From Podochytrium sp. JEL0797 (lineage: Eukaryota; Chytridiomycota; Chytridiomycetes; Chytridiales; Chytriomycetaceae): a DNA stretch of 15,211 nucleotides. Numbering within the stretch: position 1 is the first letter of the stretch; each line of letters begins with the position of its first letter. The stretch spans positions 1 through 15,211 of the forward strand of contig JADGJG010000631.1 in assembly GCA_027596195.1 (NCBI GenBank), written 5' to 3'. The translations under genes and the position numbers were made by a program. Of this stretch, positions 7,371-15,211 are shown in pieces. The notes beneath the pieces are model-generated. The model made no database searches and was not told the origin of the DNA. It was given only the letters and a program-made list of their open reading frames with translations.

Positions 7371-10300
7371 ATGTTCGGCAGCAGCACGTACGAGGCGCCC
7401 GCCAAGCGCATGCGGACCGAAGAGTACTCGCAGGCGCCGCTGAATTTTGAGGGCCAAGGCCAGGCGCCCGCGTCGATGCCGCACAGCCAAAGCCAGACAA
7501 GCCACAGCCAGGCCTCCGCGGCACAAGGCCAGGCGCAAGGCCAGACGCACATCCAACACGCTTCGACACACGACGAGTCGCCCGAGCAGCCGCGCCGTCG
7601 CATTCCACGTGCGTGCGACCCCTGCAGGAGAAAGAGGGCAAAGTGCTCGGGAGAGACCCCATGCGCCCTGTGTGCGAGCAAGCCGCATCTGTGTGTCTAT
7701 GTAAGTCTTTGGTCTGTCTAGGGAGTGTCTCTAGGGGGGTGTCCCTAGGGGGTCTCTAGAGCAGTCTCGACGGGGGATCTCTAGTGGCGTATCAAGAGCG
7801 ATACTAACACAACACTCACCAGGCCCCCATCCTCAGGACAAAGCGAGAACCCGATCTCGATGACCACCACAACCACTCCTTCTCATCAAACACCAACAAC
7901 ACCAGCGGTTCCTCGAAACTCGACCAAATCGAACACAGACTCGGAGAAATGGAACGCCTCTTGAATCGAATGATGCCGCTTCTCGAACGAGCAGTCTGCC
8001 TCACGCCTGCACCGCCACATTCAAACATTCAACTTCAACAGCAGATCCCGGTGCCGATCGCCAACCCATCGCAAATCTTGAATCCAGCCAATACTCGTGG
8101 ATTCTCATTCACTTCTCCACTGCCGATGGACCCCCCTGCCATGGGCAAGCAACCAACAGCCGCCACGGCCGCGAAACCGCACATTCAGACGACTCAATTG
8201 CAGGACCCCTCCGACACAAGCTACAAAACGGGCGGATTCCTCATCAACACGGAAGAAACGGCCCTCACATTCTGGGGCAGCACCTCAGCCCTCGGCGGAA
8301 CGAGCAGCACCGCCCACCTATACAAGGCCATTCCGCGATTCATTAACGGCATCTTGATGGTTCATATTCCTGCCACATCTCTGCGCGAAGGTGCGAGCGG
8401 GGCGACACCGTCGTCGGCGGTTTCGGGTGGCGGGTCACGCTGTGGAAGTATCGAGGAAAGTCACGCAGATGGGAGGGAGCGCGTTGGGTCTATTGTGTCG
8501 CTGGTTTCCGAGACGAAAGCATTGGAAGAGCTGATTCCGTTGCCGGCAGAGTTGTTGGATCACGTGTTGCGAAATTATTGGGATCAGTTCCATGTGAGTG
8601 ACGCCGTTCCCTTCCGCCCACTTCCGCCAAATTTCCTCATGAACGCGTTCATTTTTCGTAGCCACAATTCCCGTTGATTGATCGACCGTGGTTCGACGCG
8701 CAACTCAAAACACTGCGGAGTCTGCCCTTTATCCATATCGAAACCCACTGGCGATTCGTATTGCTATTAACATCGGTGGTGGTGCTCATGATCAACTTTA
8801 CGCCTTCGCTATCGCGATGGGGGGATGAGGATCACGGCCAACGACCTCCTCAAGTCGATGACGCATCTTCCAATTTCACGGACCATGACACGGTGCTCGA
8901 ACACTTGTTGGAGTCGTACAAGACAATCTTTTTTGATCATTTCGAGGTAAGAAGCCCCTCCCCCCCTTTTATTGCAAAAGGGATGTTTTTGAAAAATCCC
9001 TCGCGACACAGCTCGCCGACGTGATTTCGATCCAATCCTTGGTCATCATGGTTGTCACGGGTGGATTCCTCCGCGGCTCCCGCTACACAGGTACGTGGGG
9101 GTTTATGGGCCTCGCGGTCCGTCTGTCGCAAGAGCTCGGCCTCCACCGCTCCATCCAACAGCTCGGCGTCCAACACAAAACGTTCGACAAACAAGCCATC
9201 GCCCTCCGAAACCGCACATGGCACTGCGTCGCCATCATGGAAACCTACACCTGCATCTGGACCGGCCGTCCCCTCGCGATCCACGAAGCCGATTGCGACG
9301 CCGAAGTCCCCGAAGTCACCTCCCCCGAAATCCAAACCTTCCGATACCACATTGAACTCGCCCAAATCATTGCCGCGATCCTCCGCTTCGCCAACCGCGC
9401 TCAACCCACCGACGTCTCCGCCTTTGCAACCTCCACGCAACGCAAGCTCGATTCATGGTGGTCCCGCCTGGACCCCGATTGGCAATCCCTCCGGTTCCAA
9501 GAACGCTGGAACAGTAAAGCACTCATGGCCCTCATGTTCCACTCCGCCACGATTCTGTTCCACCGCACAACCTACGCGCGGATCGACTCCCCCGCGTGTT
9601 TGAACGCCGCGAATGCAATCACGACGCTCGTGTCTCGATTCGAGGCGCCGCCGAACCGGAACGAGTGTATCGTGCTCTTCCCGAGTTTCACGTACTGCGC
9701 CATGATGGCATGTACGGTCCATATCGGACAAATGCTATCCTCGAGTTCGGTTGGAGACGGGGAAGCTAAACGATTCATCTCCGCCGTCCAGAGTTTGGAA
9801 AAATGCATGCGCGTGTTTGACAATTTGAGAGGATTGTTCATCACCGCCGAACGGTGTTGGAAAACCGTGTTGGATTTTTTGGGGGCCAAAGGGATTCAAC
9901 TCGATGAACTTGTCAAGGCGGCGAAAAAGAGTTCGGAGGCGTTGGCGGAGGAGGAGGCGACGGCTGTGGCGGGGTTGGCGAGCATGGACGGAGGTGCAGT
10001 GGATGGATCGTGGTTGCAGAGTTTTATGGATGCGGGCGCCGCGGGGCAGCAGCAAGCGGGGATGGCTGGACTCAATAATCACAACTCGGCCGCCGCGGGT
10101 CTCATGAACCTTACGAATCCGCAAAAGATGCAGTTGCAGCAGCTTGGAATTGGGGGGTCGTTCCAGAACGATGGGATGGGTGGTGGTGGGTTTGGAGGCG
10201 GGATGGGACTCTGGGATGGGTTGTCGTTGTTTGATTTGGCAGGGTTGGGGGGGTTGGCGGGGTTGGGCGATTTTGGGTTGTATCCTGCGCCGCAGAATTC

Positions 10301-10478
10301 GGAGACGCAGGGTGCGTCGTTTCCTGCTCCGGCGGTGGCGATGGTGCAGCCGATTTCTTTAGCTTCCTCCTCTTCGTTTCCTGTGCCGAATTCGCAGCAG
10401 CAGCAACAGCAGAACTTGCATTCTTCTTTTACGGGAGTTCGGGGTGCGTTTCTTTCGGAGGGGCATTGGCATCAATAA
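7371..10478 (+). CDS. Zn2Cys6 transcription factor with fungal-specific TF domain
   Basis: Four exons: 7371-7700, 7823-8593, 8662-8946 and 9012-10478. All three introns (122, 68 and 65 nt) are phase 0, with donors GTAAGT, GTGAGT and GTAAGA. The product is 950 residues. A Gln/Ser-rich N terminus precedes the zinc cluster, with Cys82, 85, 92, 98, 101 and 108 (spacing 2-6-5-2-6) in a basic setting (ACDPCRRKRAKC). Residues 143-168 (LDQIEHRLGEMERLLNRM) form a short coiled coil for dimer contact. The middle domain has the fungal_trans hallmarks FHPQFPLIDRPWF (about 366-378) and WGFMGLAVRLSQELGLHRS (about 491-509). The C-terminal part is Gly/Leu/Met-rich with a six-Gln run, probably an activation region. 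It is a nuclear DNA-binding regulator, probably recognising CGG-type half-sites. The target pathway cannot be told from sequence. Confidence 0.93.
7713..7789 (+). repeat. Degenerate 13-14-bp tandem repeat in intron 1 of the TF gene
   Basis: Intron 1 contains about five to six worn copies of a unit close to GTCTCTAGGGGGG (for example TGTCTCTAGGGGGG, TGTCCCTAGGGGG, TCTCTAGAGCAG, TCTCTAGTGGCG). It explains why this intron is roughly twice as long as its neighbours. The branch-point-like ACTAAC at 7803-7808 lies after the repeat. Confidence 0.65.
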
Positions 10479-10497
10479 AAGGAAACGATTTCCTTTT
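10477..10497 (+). other. Perfect 9-bp hairpin overlapping the TF stop codon
   Basis: AAAAGGAAA (10477-10485), loop CGA, TTTCCTTTT (10489-10497). The 5' arm begins inside the TAA stop codon at 10476-10478. It would fold in the mRNA right after termination. A role in 3'-end formation or stability is only a guess. Confidence 0.6.
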
Positions 10498-10723
10498 TTC
10501 CTGTTCTGGTGTGCATGGCCGAACCTCGCCGCATCATCATCTATGTCTGAAATAGAAGTCCATATTAACGCAAAAATTACCTCCCTCTCTTATTACTCGC
10601 GTTTTTCGAATCGCTTGTAACTAAATACTCTCATTTCTCTAAATTGATTGGTCTAAGCAAATATTAACACCGTTGCTGTAACCGATTGGTACGGAAAACA
10701 CCCCCCTAATCAATTTATTTATT
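10498..10723. other. Convergent intergenic region
   Basis: About 226 bp between the 3' ends of the transcription factor (plus) and membrane protein 1 (minus). It is A/T-rich, and both 3' UTRs must lie here and may overlap. No gene is seen. Confidence 0.5.
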
Positions 10724-12169
10724 TTACTGTCTAATTTCATGCGGTCTAGTTTCATTCAAAGCCGGGGAAGCCGCATACTCCGGCGCCGCATCGTCATACT
10801 TGGGCAACCCATCCCCCTCCCTCAACACTGGATCCCCCATTTCAATCGACTGACCCTGTTGCAGTCCATGATGACCTCCTCCTCCAAGCGCGTCTTGACC
10901 ACCACCACCACCACCACCCTGCTGCAAGTTTATGAAATTCCTCAACCGGAATGCAATCGCACCCAGCATCCCCACCACCGGAAGCACCCCCAACCAAAGC
11001 ATACTCCTGCTCTCACTCGTACTACCCCCCGGATTGACCCAACTCCCAACAGGGAAAGTATAATTCCACACACACCCTGCACCCTCATTCAAAAAGCAGG
11101 ACGAGTCGCCCGCGTATTGTGCCATACGCAACTGAAACGACGTGGCGATCGGGAACGGATTCGCGGCGGTTCCCGTGCACCCTGTACGATTTGGGTACAA
11201 CGTGATGTACGCTCGTACGTACGAAGGGGTCGACTGGGACATGGAGTTGAGCATGACGGAATCGTTGGCCACCGTGGTGCACACGAACGGGTGGAACGCG
11301 AAGATGGTTTGGGACAAGACGTTGGAATCGTCTGCGCTCGTCCATTGGATAAACGGGGATCCGTCAAAAAGGTTCAAGGACTGCATGTTGAAATGGGTTT
11401 CGTTGAATTGCGAGGAACAGGAGCGTAGGATTCCTTGTTTGGAGAGGCAGGCTTGGCTTGGAAGGGTCGGGACGCAGGGTTGAGACAAGGAGCGACCTGT
11501 TTGGATCCAGGAGTCCATTGGTGTCATGTTGGGTGAGGTGTTTGAGACGCTTGGGATGGGTCCGTTTGGGGCGATGGATCCGGGCAAGGTTGGTGAAGGG
11601 AGGACTGGCGGGGGAAGAGAGGTCGTCGTGACGGGTGGAGAATTTGCTGGTGGGAAAAACGCGCACGGTCCATACACGTCTTGATACCACCCGTAATCGT
11701 TGATGAGGTTGTACTCAAAGCATTGGTCGGTTCCAAACAGGGACCTTTGACTTGCATTCATGCACCGCGTGTCTGTGAACAGCGTCAGGTAGAAATTGGG
11801 TTGGAACAAGGATCCACCGACTTCAATGAGTTCGGAACGGTAGGGACTTGTGGTGCTGAGGCTTTCTACGCATTGATTGATGGGAAATTGGCCGCCATCA
11901 CCGAAAGAGTTTGAACAAGAGGGGAGCGAGGGTTGAGTCTGTTGGTACTGCACTTGCATCACCGGGCCAAAGTAGGTGGTGCCTGTAGCCGTGTAGTTGT
12001 TGGTGCATCCTTGCAGAGCGTGCCAATTTGGATAGATGGCATTTTGTTGGCAGGGAGTCACGGATGCCGAAGGGACGCAGGTAGCAGAGGTATCATAGGC
12101 AATGCGAGTTGCGTTTCCAGCACAGGATGTGTCAGTGAAGTAGACGGTGAAGGCTGCAATTGGGTCCAT
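10724..12169 (-). CDS. Single-pass membrane protein of unknown family, paralogue 1
   Basis: One exon, 481 residues from ATG at 12169. This start is chosen because it aligns with the paralogue's MDP start and has an AAAATGG context; the frame stays open 80 codons further upstream. The outer part has many Cys and N-glycosylation sites (NATR, NYTA, NASQ, NETH). It holds two related modules (FTVYFTDTSCAGNA near the start and LTLFTDTRCMNAS further in), then a Pro/Ser/Thr stalk and a second Cys-rich half. A transmembrane segment (about 390-407, MLWLGVLPVVGMLGAIAF) is followed by RLR, so the C terminus should be cytoplasmic. The tail has a Gly run and EMGDPVLREGDGLPKYDDAAPEY, whose LPKY fits a WW-domain ligand. 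No signal peptide is seen at the chosen start. Role unknown; surface receptor, adhesin or ubiquitin-ligase adaptor are possibilities. Confidence 0.85.
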   Translation of the reverse strand: MDPIAAFTVYFTDTSCAGNATRIAYDTSATCVPSASVTPCQQNAIYPNWHALQGCTNNYTATGTTYFGPVMQVQYQQTQPSLPSCSNSFGDGGQFPINQCVESLSTTSPYRSELIEVGGSLFQPNFYLTLFTDTRCMNASQRSLFGTDQCFEYNLINDYGWYQDVYGPCAFFPPANSPPVTTTSLPPPVLPSPTLPGSIAPNGPIPSVSNTSPNMTPMDSWIQTGRSLSQPCVPTLPSQACLSKQGILRSCSSQFNETHFNMQSLNLFDGSPFIQWTSADDSNVLSQTIFAFHPFVCTTVANDSVMLNSMSQSTPSYVRAYITLYPNRTGCTGTAANPFPIATSFQLRMAQYAGDSSCFLNEGAGCVWNYTFPVGSWVNPGGSTSESRSMLWLGVLPVVGMLGAIAFRLRNFINLQQGGGGGGGQDALGGGGHHGLQQGQSIEMGDPVLREGDGLPKYDDAAPEYAASPALNETRPHEIRQ

Positions 12170-12677
12170 TTTTGTCGGCTTATCGCGGCCGATCAAATTT
12201 GAGTGGGTGGCACGAAAAAGGAAGAGATGGGGCTTTGATTTCCATTTGATTTCACGAAAAAGCAAAAAGAAATTTAAAATACCACGTGAGGTCCATCCAG
12301 CCCTCTCGACATATCTGTATTGGCAGAAGGATACGAATACGAAGAAAGTGAAAATTAATATTTCAACTACAGTAATCAAAAAGTTAGGAGGGGCGGCAAG
12401 AAGTAACATGTCCTTTAGGTTTTTTTTTGGCAGAAACTGGAGTCAAAATACATGCACAAAGCCGGATTAGAGGACAAGCGAAAAAATGGCATTTCAAGTG
12501 GAGGCCCATTGCCTCAACTTTTCTTCGAAAAAAAATGAAGGAAACTCCAGTACGTCCGAAGTCGAGTCTTCCACATCTCGAAAGACTAATAGTTGATAAA
12601 AAAACATAATTGCCCCTCTGTCTATTATTCTTAATATCATCATTTCATTGCCAAAAAACTCTTACTCCTCTCTCTAT
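12170..12677. other. Intergenic between the two membrane-protein paralogues
   Basis: 5' flank of paralogue 1 and 3' flank of paralogue 2 (both minus). A/T-rich. The minus-strand frame of paralogue 1 stays open to 12409 and begins with a hydrophobic stretch (LITVVEILIFTFFVFVSF). It has no counterpart upstream of paralogue 2, so I leave it outside the CDS. Confidence 0.45.
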
Positions 12678-14042
12678 TTATTTAGCAGCTTCCAACTCCG
12701 GGGAGGCCGCATACTCCGGCGCCGCATCGTCATAAACGGGCAACCCCTCCCCCTCCCTCAAAACTGGATCCCCCATTTCAATCGACTGACTCTGCTCCAG
12801 GGCGAGACGACCACCACCACCACCTTGTTGCGCGTTCACAAAAGTCCTGAATCGGAATGCAATACACACCAACAATCCCACCACTGGAATCATGGCCAAC
12901 CAAAGAAGATTTAAATTTTCACTCGAACCCGGATACATCCACTTATTCCACACACACCCAGAAATCCCATCCAAAAAGCACTCATCGCCTGCACTTTGTG
13001 CGATCCGCAGCAGGAATTTCATCTCGGCTGGAAACGCATTCTCGGCCGTGCAAAAGCGGCTGCTTTCAAAGAACCAGATTCTCGCGACGGAGGAGGTGGA
13101 GTCGGACTCGACCAGGGAGTTGACCCAAATGGAATCGTTGCCCACCGTCGTGCATATAAACGGGCCCAACGCGAGGATCGTTTGAGACAAGACGTTGGAA
13201 TCATTGCCACGCTTCCATTGGACAAACTCGGAGAAGCGAAACAGTTCCAAGGACTGCATGTTGAAAAGGGTTTCGTTGAATTGCGGGGAACAGGAGCGCA
13301 CGATTCCTCCGTTGGATGAGCATTGGCTTGGAGGTGTGGGGACGCACGGTTGAGACAAGGATCGACCCGTTTGAATCCAGGCGTTCAGTGGCGTGACGGG
13401 GGGCGAGGTAATTGAGCCGTTGGGAATGGATCCTCCAGACGAGATTGATCCGGGCAAGACTGGTGAAGGGAGGACTGGCATGGGAGGAGAGGTTGGGAGG
13501 CCCATGGGTGGAGCACTGGATGGCGCGGCAAACGGGCACGCCCCAAAAACATCTTGATACCATCCATAATCGTTGATGATGTTGTAATCGAAGCATTCGC
13601 CTGTTCCGAACGTGAAAGTTTGACTTGCGTTCATGCACCGCGTGTCTGTGAAGAACGTGAGAGAATAACTGGGTTGGAACAAGGATCCATGGACGGTGAT
13701 GGATTCGGACCCGAAAGGACTTATGGCGCTGAGGCTTGGCACGCATTGATTGATGGGGAACTGACCGCCATCACCGAAAGTGTTTGAGCAGGAGAGGGGT
13801 GAGGGTTGAGCCTGTTGGTACTGCACTTGCATCCCGGGGCCAAAGTAGGTGGTGCCTGTAGCCGTGTAGTTGTTGGTGCATCCTTTCAGGACGTGCCAAT
13901 TTGGATAGGCGGCGCTTGGTTGGCAGGGGGTCACGGATGCCGAAGGCACGCAGGCGGCAGAGGTGTCGTAGCCAAGCCGGGTTGCGTTTCCAGCACAGGA
14001 TGCGTCAGTGAAGTAGACGGTGAAGGCAGCGGGTGGATCCAT
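12678..14042 (-). CDS. Single-pass membrane protein of unknown family, paralogue 2
   Basis: One exon, 454 residues from ATG at 14042. An in-frame stop lies ten codons upstream, which fixes the start to MDPPAAF or to a spliced leader. It is collinear with paralogue 1: paired FTVYFTDASCAGNA and LTFFTDTRCMNAS modules, the shared INDYGWYQDV block, a Pro/Ser stalk (PMPVLPSPVLPGS) and a second Cys-rich half. The transmembrane segment is at about 377-396 (WLAMIPVVGLLVCIAF), followed by RFR. The tail repeats EMGDPVLREGEGLPVYDDAAPEYAAS, with one substitution before the Leu-Pro and one after it relative to paralogue 1. The outer region has diverged much more, especially the third quarter (SSRFCTAENAF against NRTGCTGTAANPF). 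This suggests a fixed cytoplasmic partner and a varying outer ligand. Function unknown. Confidence 0.87.
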   Translation of the reverse strand: MDPPAAFTVYFTDASCAGNATRLGYDTSAACVPSASVTPCQPSAAYPNWHVLKGCTNNYTATGTTYFGPGMQVQYQQAQPSPLSCSNTFGDGGQFPINQCVPSLSAISPFGSESITVHGSLFQPSYSLTFFTDTRCMNASQTFTFGTGECFDYNIINDYGWYQDVFGACPFAAPSSAPPMGLPTSPPMPVLPSPVLPGSISSGGSIPNGSITSPPVTPLNAWIQTGRSLSQPCVPTPPSQCSSNGGIVRSCSPQFNETLFNMQSLELFRFSEFVQWKRGNDSNVLSQTILALGPFICTTVGNDSIWVNSLVESDSTSSVARIWFFESSRFCTAENAFPAEMKFLLRIAQSAGDECFLDGISGCVWNKWMYPGSSENLNLLWLAMIPVVGLLVCIAFRFRTFVNAQQGGGGGRLALEQSQSIEMGDPVLREGEGLPVYDDAAPEYAASPELEAAK

Positions 14043-14513
14043 TTTTGGAGCTGTTTTCAGGAGGGCCACTCAAACTCAAGCAAGGCAATCAAAAAAAATA
14101 ATCTTCAAGCCGTCCATCTCTTCATCGATATTTTATTTGCACATGGAAAGAGGAGAAAGGAAGGTTGATTTTGGTCCAACCGTTTCAATTCGACGGCGGA
14201 GGAGATTGAATTCTTGAAATGGCAAGCCTTTCCCTCACGAATCACCAGAACCCAAATACAGATTCAATTGGGTCACGAGTCCGCGAATGGCCCAACTAAC
14301 ATCCGCGAAACCGCAAAATGGGTTGCAGGATACAAAAACCATTGAAATTCTTCACCCCAAAATTGGAAAATAGAAAAGGGGGAAAAAATCTCGTGCATGG
14401 CTTGATAAGCGATTTAGAGAAGGAAGATTCAAGCGCTGAAGATGCTGCAATGAAGATCTGGGGAAGGAGTGGGCGGACGATTTTTGTTTTTTTTCCTCCT
14501 CTTGCGTGCAGTA
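14043..14513. other. Divergent intergenic region with a possible upstream exon
   Basis: Lies between the start of paralogue 2 (minus) and the acidic protein (plus). The stretch ending GTGCAG at 14510 is a strong pyrimidine-rich acceptor. A possible donor (GTGGGC, at about 14468) would join a frame opening at 14318 (containing GLISDLEKEDSSAEDAAMKIWGR) in phase to the acidic protein across a very short (about 43 nt) intron. This would extend that protein at its N terminus; unproven. Confidence 0.35.
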
Positions 14514-15197
14514 ATGCTCAACGACCGAATCATGCACGTCCTCGCTTCCAAGCACCGCCCATCCGGTGCGGAAATGACGGCCGAGGAATATGACGTTCTC
14601 AAGATGCACCAACAGCAACTCGAAGACGACTTCAACCCCGACGAAATGGAGGAGGAGCAAGTCGAAGAAATTACCGAAATGCAGCTCTTGGGTATGATGG
14701 ATGAGGAGGAGGACAGCTTATTGGTTGCTAGGAGACTAATTCGACAGGATATTGTAAGTTTGGAGGAAGGGATGGAGGTGTTGGAGCGGCGGCATTTGGA
14801 GATGTTGTTTGAGACGGGATTTGTTGCCGTGGATGGCTTGGTGGAGTTGGATGCTGTGCATTCCGCCAAGATGGTGGCTATTGGATTGGCAGAGAGTGGT
14901 GGGATGGTCGAAGCGGCGGAGTCGGGGATGAAGGAGGACGATGATGTGATCCAGGAGGAGAAGCCAAGGGACGATCTGATTTGCTGGCTCAACAAGGGTC
15001 AGTACCCTGCGGTGAATCCTGCATTGGAGAGTCTGGTGGAACGAATGGAGCAGATTCAGCGGGACTTGTCGAAGGTGATTAAGCTCAAAGGAATTGTGGA
15101 ATACCAGCTGTCGGTTTTCAAGGGCAATGGTGGTCGTTACGTGAGACATCGCGACGCATTTCCAGTCGACGACGAAGAAGACGACGAGCAAAGGTGA
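14514..15197 (+). CDS. Acidic coiled-coil protein, unknown family
   Basis: 227 residues from ATG at 14514 to TGA at 15195-15197, 14 bp before the window edge. Strongly charged: an acidic stretch at about 35-66 (DDFNPDEMEEEQVEEITEM and MMDEEED), a Met-rich helix (SLEEGMEVLERRHLEMLFE), a second helix near the end (LESLVERMEQIQRDLSKVIK) and an acidic tail (DDEEDDE). No signal peptide or membrane segment, so probably cytoplasmic or nuclear. The ATG lies three bases after a good splice acceptor, so an upstream coding exon is possible. A perfect donor hexamer (GTAAGT) occurs at 14754, but the frame reads through it with consistent composition, so I treat it as coding. I do not recognise a family. 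Confidence 0.65.
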   Translation: MLNDRIMHVLASKHRPSGAEMTAEEYDVLKMHQQQLEDDFNPDEMEEEQVEEITEMQLLGMMDEEEDSLLVARRLIRQDIVSLEEGMEVLERRHLEMLFETGFVAVDGLVELDAVHSAKMVAIGLAESGGMVEAAESGMKEDDDVIQEEKPRDDLICWLNKGQYPAVNPALESLVERMEQIQRDLSKVIKLKGIVEYQLSVFKGNGGRYVRHRDAFPVDDEEDDEQR

Positions 15198-15211
15198 TTG
15201 ATTTCGTTTGT

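Noticed and set aside
10739..11428. 229-codon plus-strand ORF
   Set aside because: Antisense to membrane paralogue 1, whose paralogous conservation proves the minus-strand frame.
12170..12409. 80-residue N-terminal extension of membrane paralogue 1
   Set aside because: A/T-rich, not shared with paralogue 2 (which has an in-frame stop upstream), and the MDP start is conserved in both.
14754..14759. Perfect GTAAGT splice donor within the acidic protein gene
   Set aside because: The frame stays open with the same acidic, Met-rich composition and no matching acceptor is evident.
1..15211. CRISPR, insertion sequence, transposon or virus-derived genes
   Set aside because: No transposase, reverse transcriptase, integrase, spaced repeat array or terminal repeats were seen on either strand.

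Overview
This window looks like nuclear DNA of a filamentous or zoosporic fungus. Genes are split by short GT-AG introns (52-122 nt). They include a chitinase with a chitin-binding module and a Zn2Cys6/fungal-specific transcription factor. A chytrid-type fungus is my best guess, from the CBM19-like chitinase and the paxillin homologue that keeps its N-terminal LD motif. That placement is inference.

Layout, left to right. Positions 1-235 hold a 5'-truncated copy of a GH18 chitinase exon (minus strand), next to a faint leucine-rich-repeat-like relic. The complete chitinase follows at 839-2326 (minus, four exons). Positions 2738-5628 form a gene-poor stretch with three identical tRNA-Ser(AGA) genes, all on the minus strand, two of them inside a duplicated segment. 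The same stretch holds a small relic of the paxillin gene, a degenerate membrane-like reading frame, an unrecognised interrupted small ORF, a G-rich tract and, just beyond the last tRNA, a 35-bp tandem repeat.

Positions 5884-7171 encode a paxillin-like protein with four LIM domains (minus). Its first exon is only 13 nt of coding sequence and restores an LD motif. About 200 bp away and divergent is a 950-residue Zn2Cys6 regulator (7371-10478, plus, four exons). Convergent to it are two tandem paralogues (10724-12169 and 12678-14042, minus). Each encodes a Cys- and Asn-glycosylation-rich ectodomain, one transmembrane segment and a strongly conserved cytoplasmic tail with an LPxY motif. I do not recognise this family. 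The window closes with an acidic, probably coiled-coil protein (14514-15197, plus).

I see no operon-like logic and no defence or mobile system. The most novel items are the tandem single-pass membrane proteins and the LD-motif paxillin. The region also shows repeated local duplication: chitinase exon, tRNA-Ser, paxillin 3' end and membrane-protein pair.
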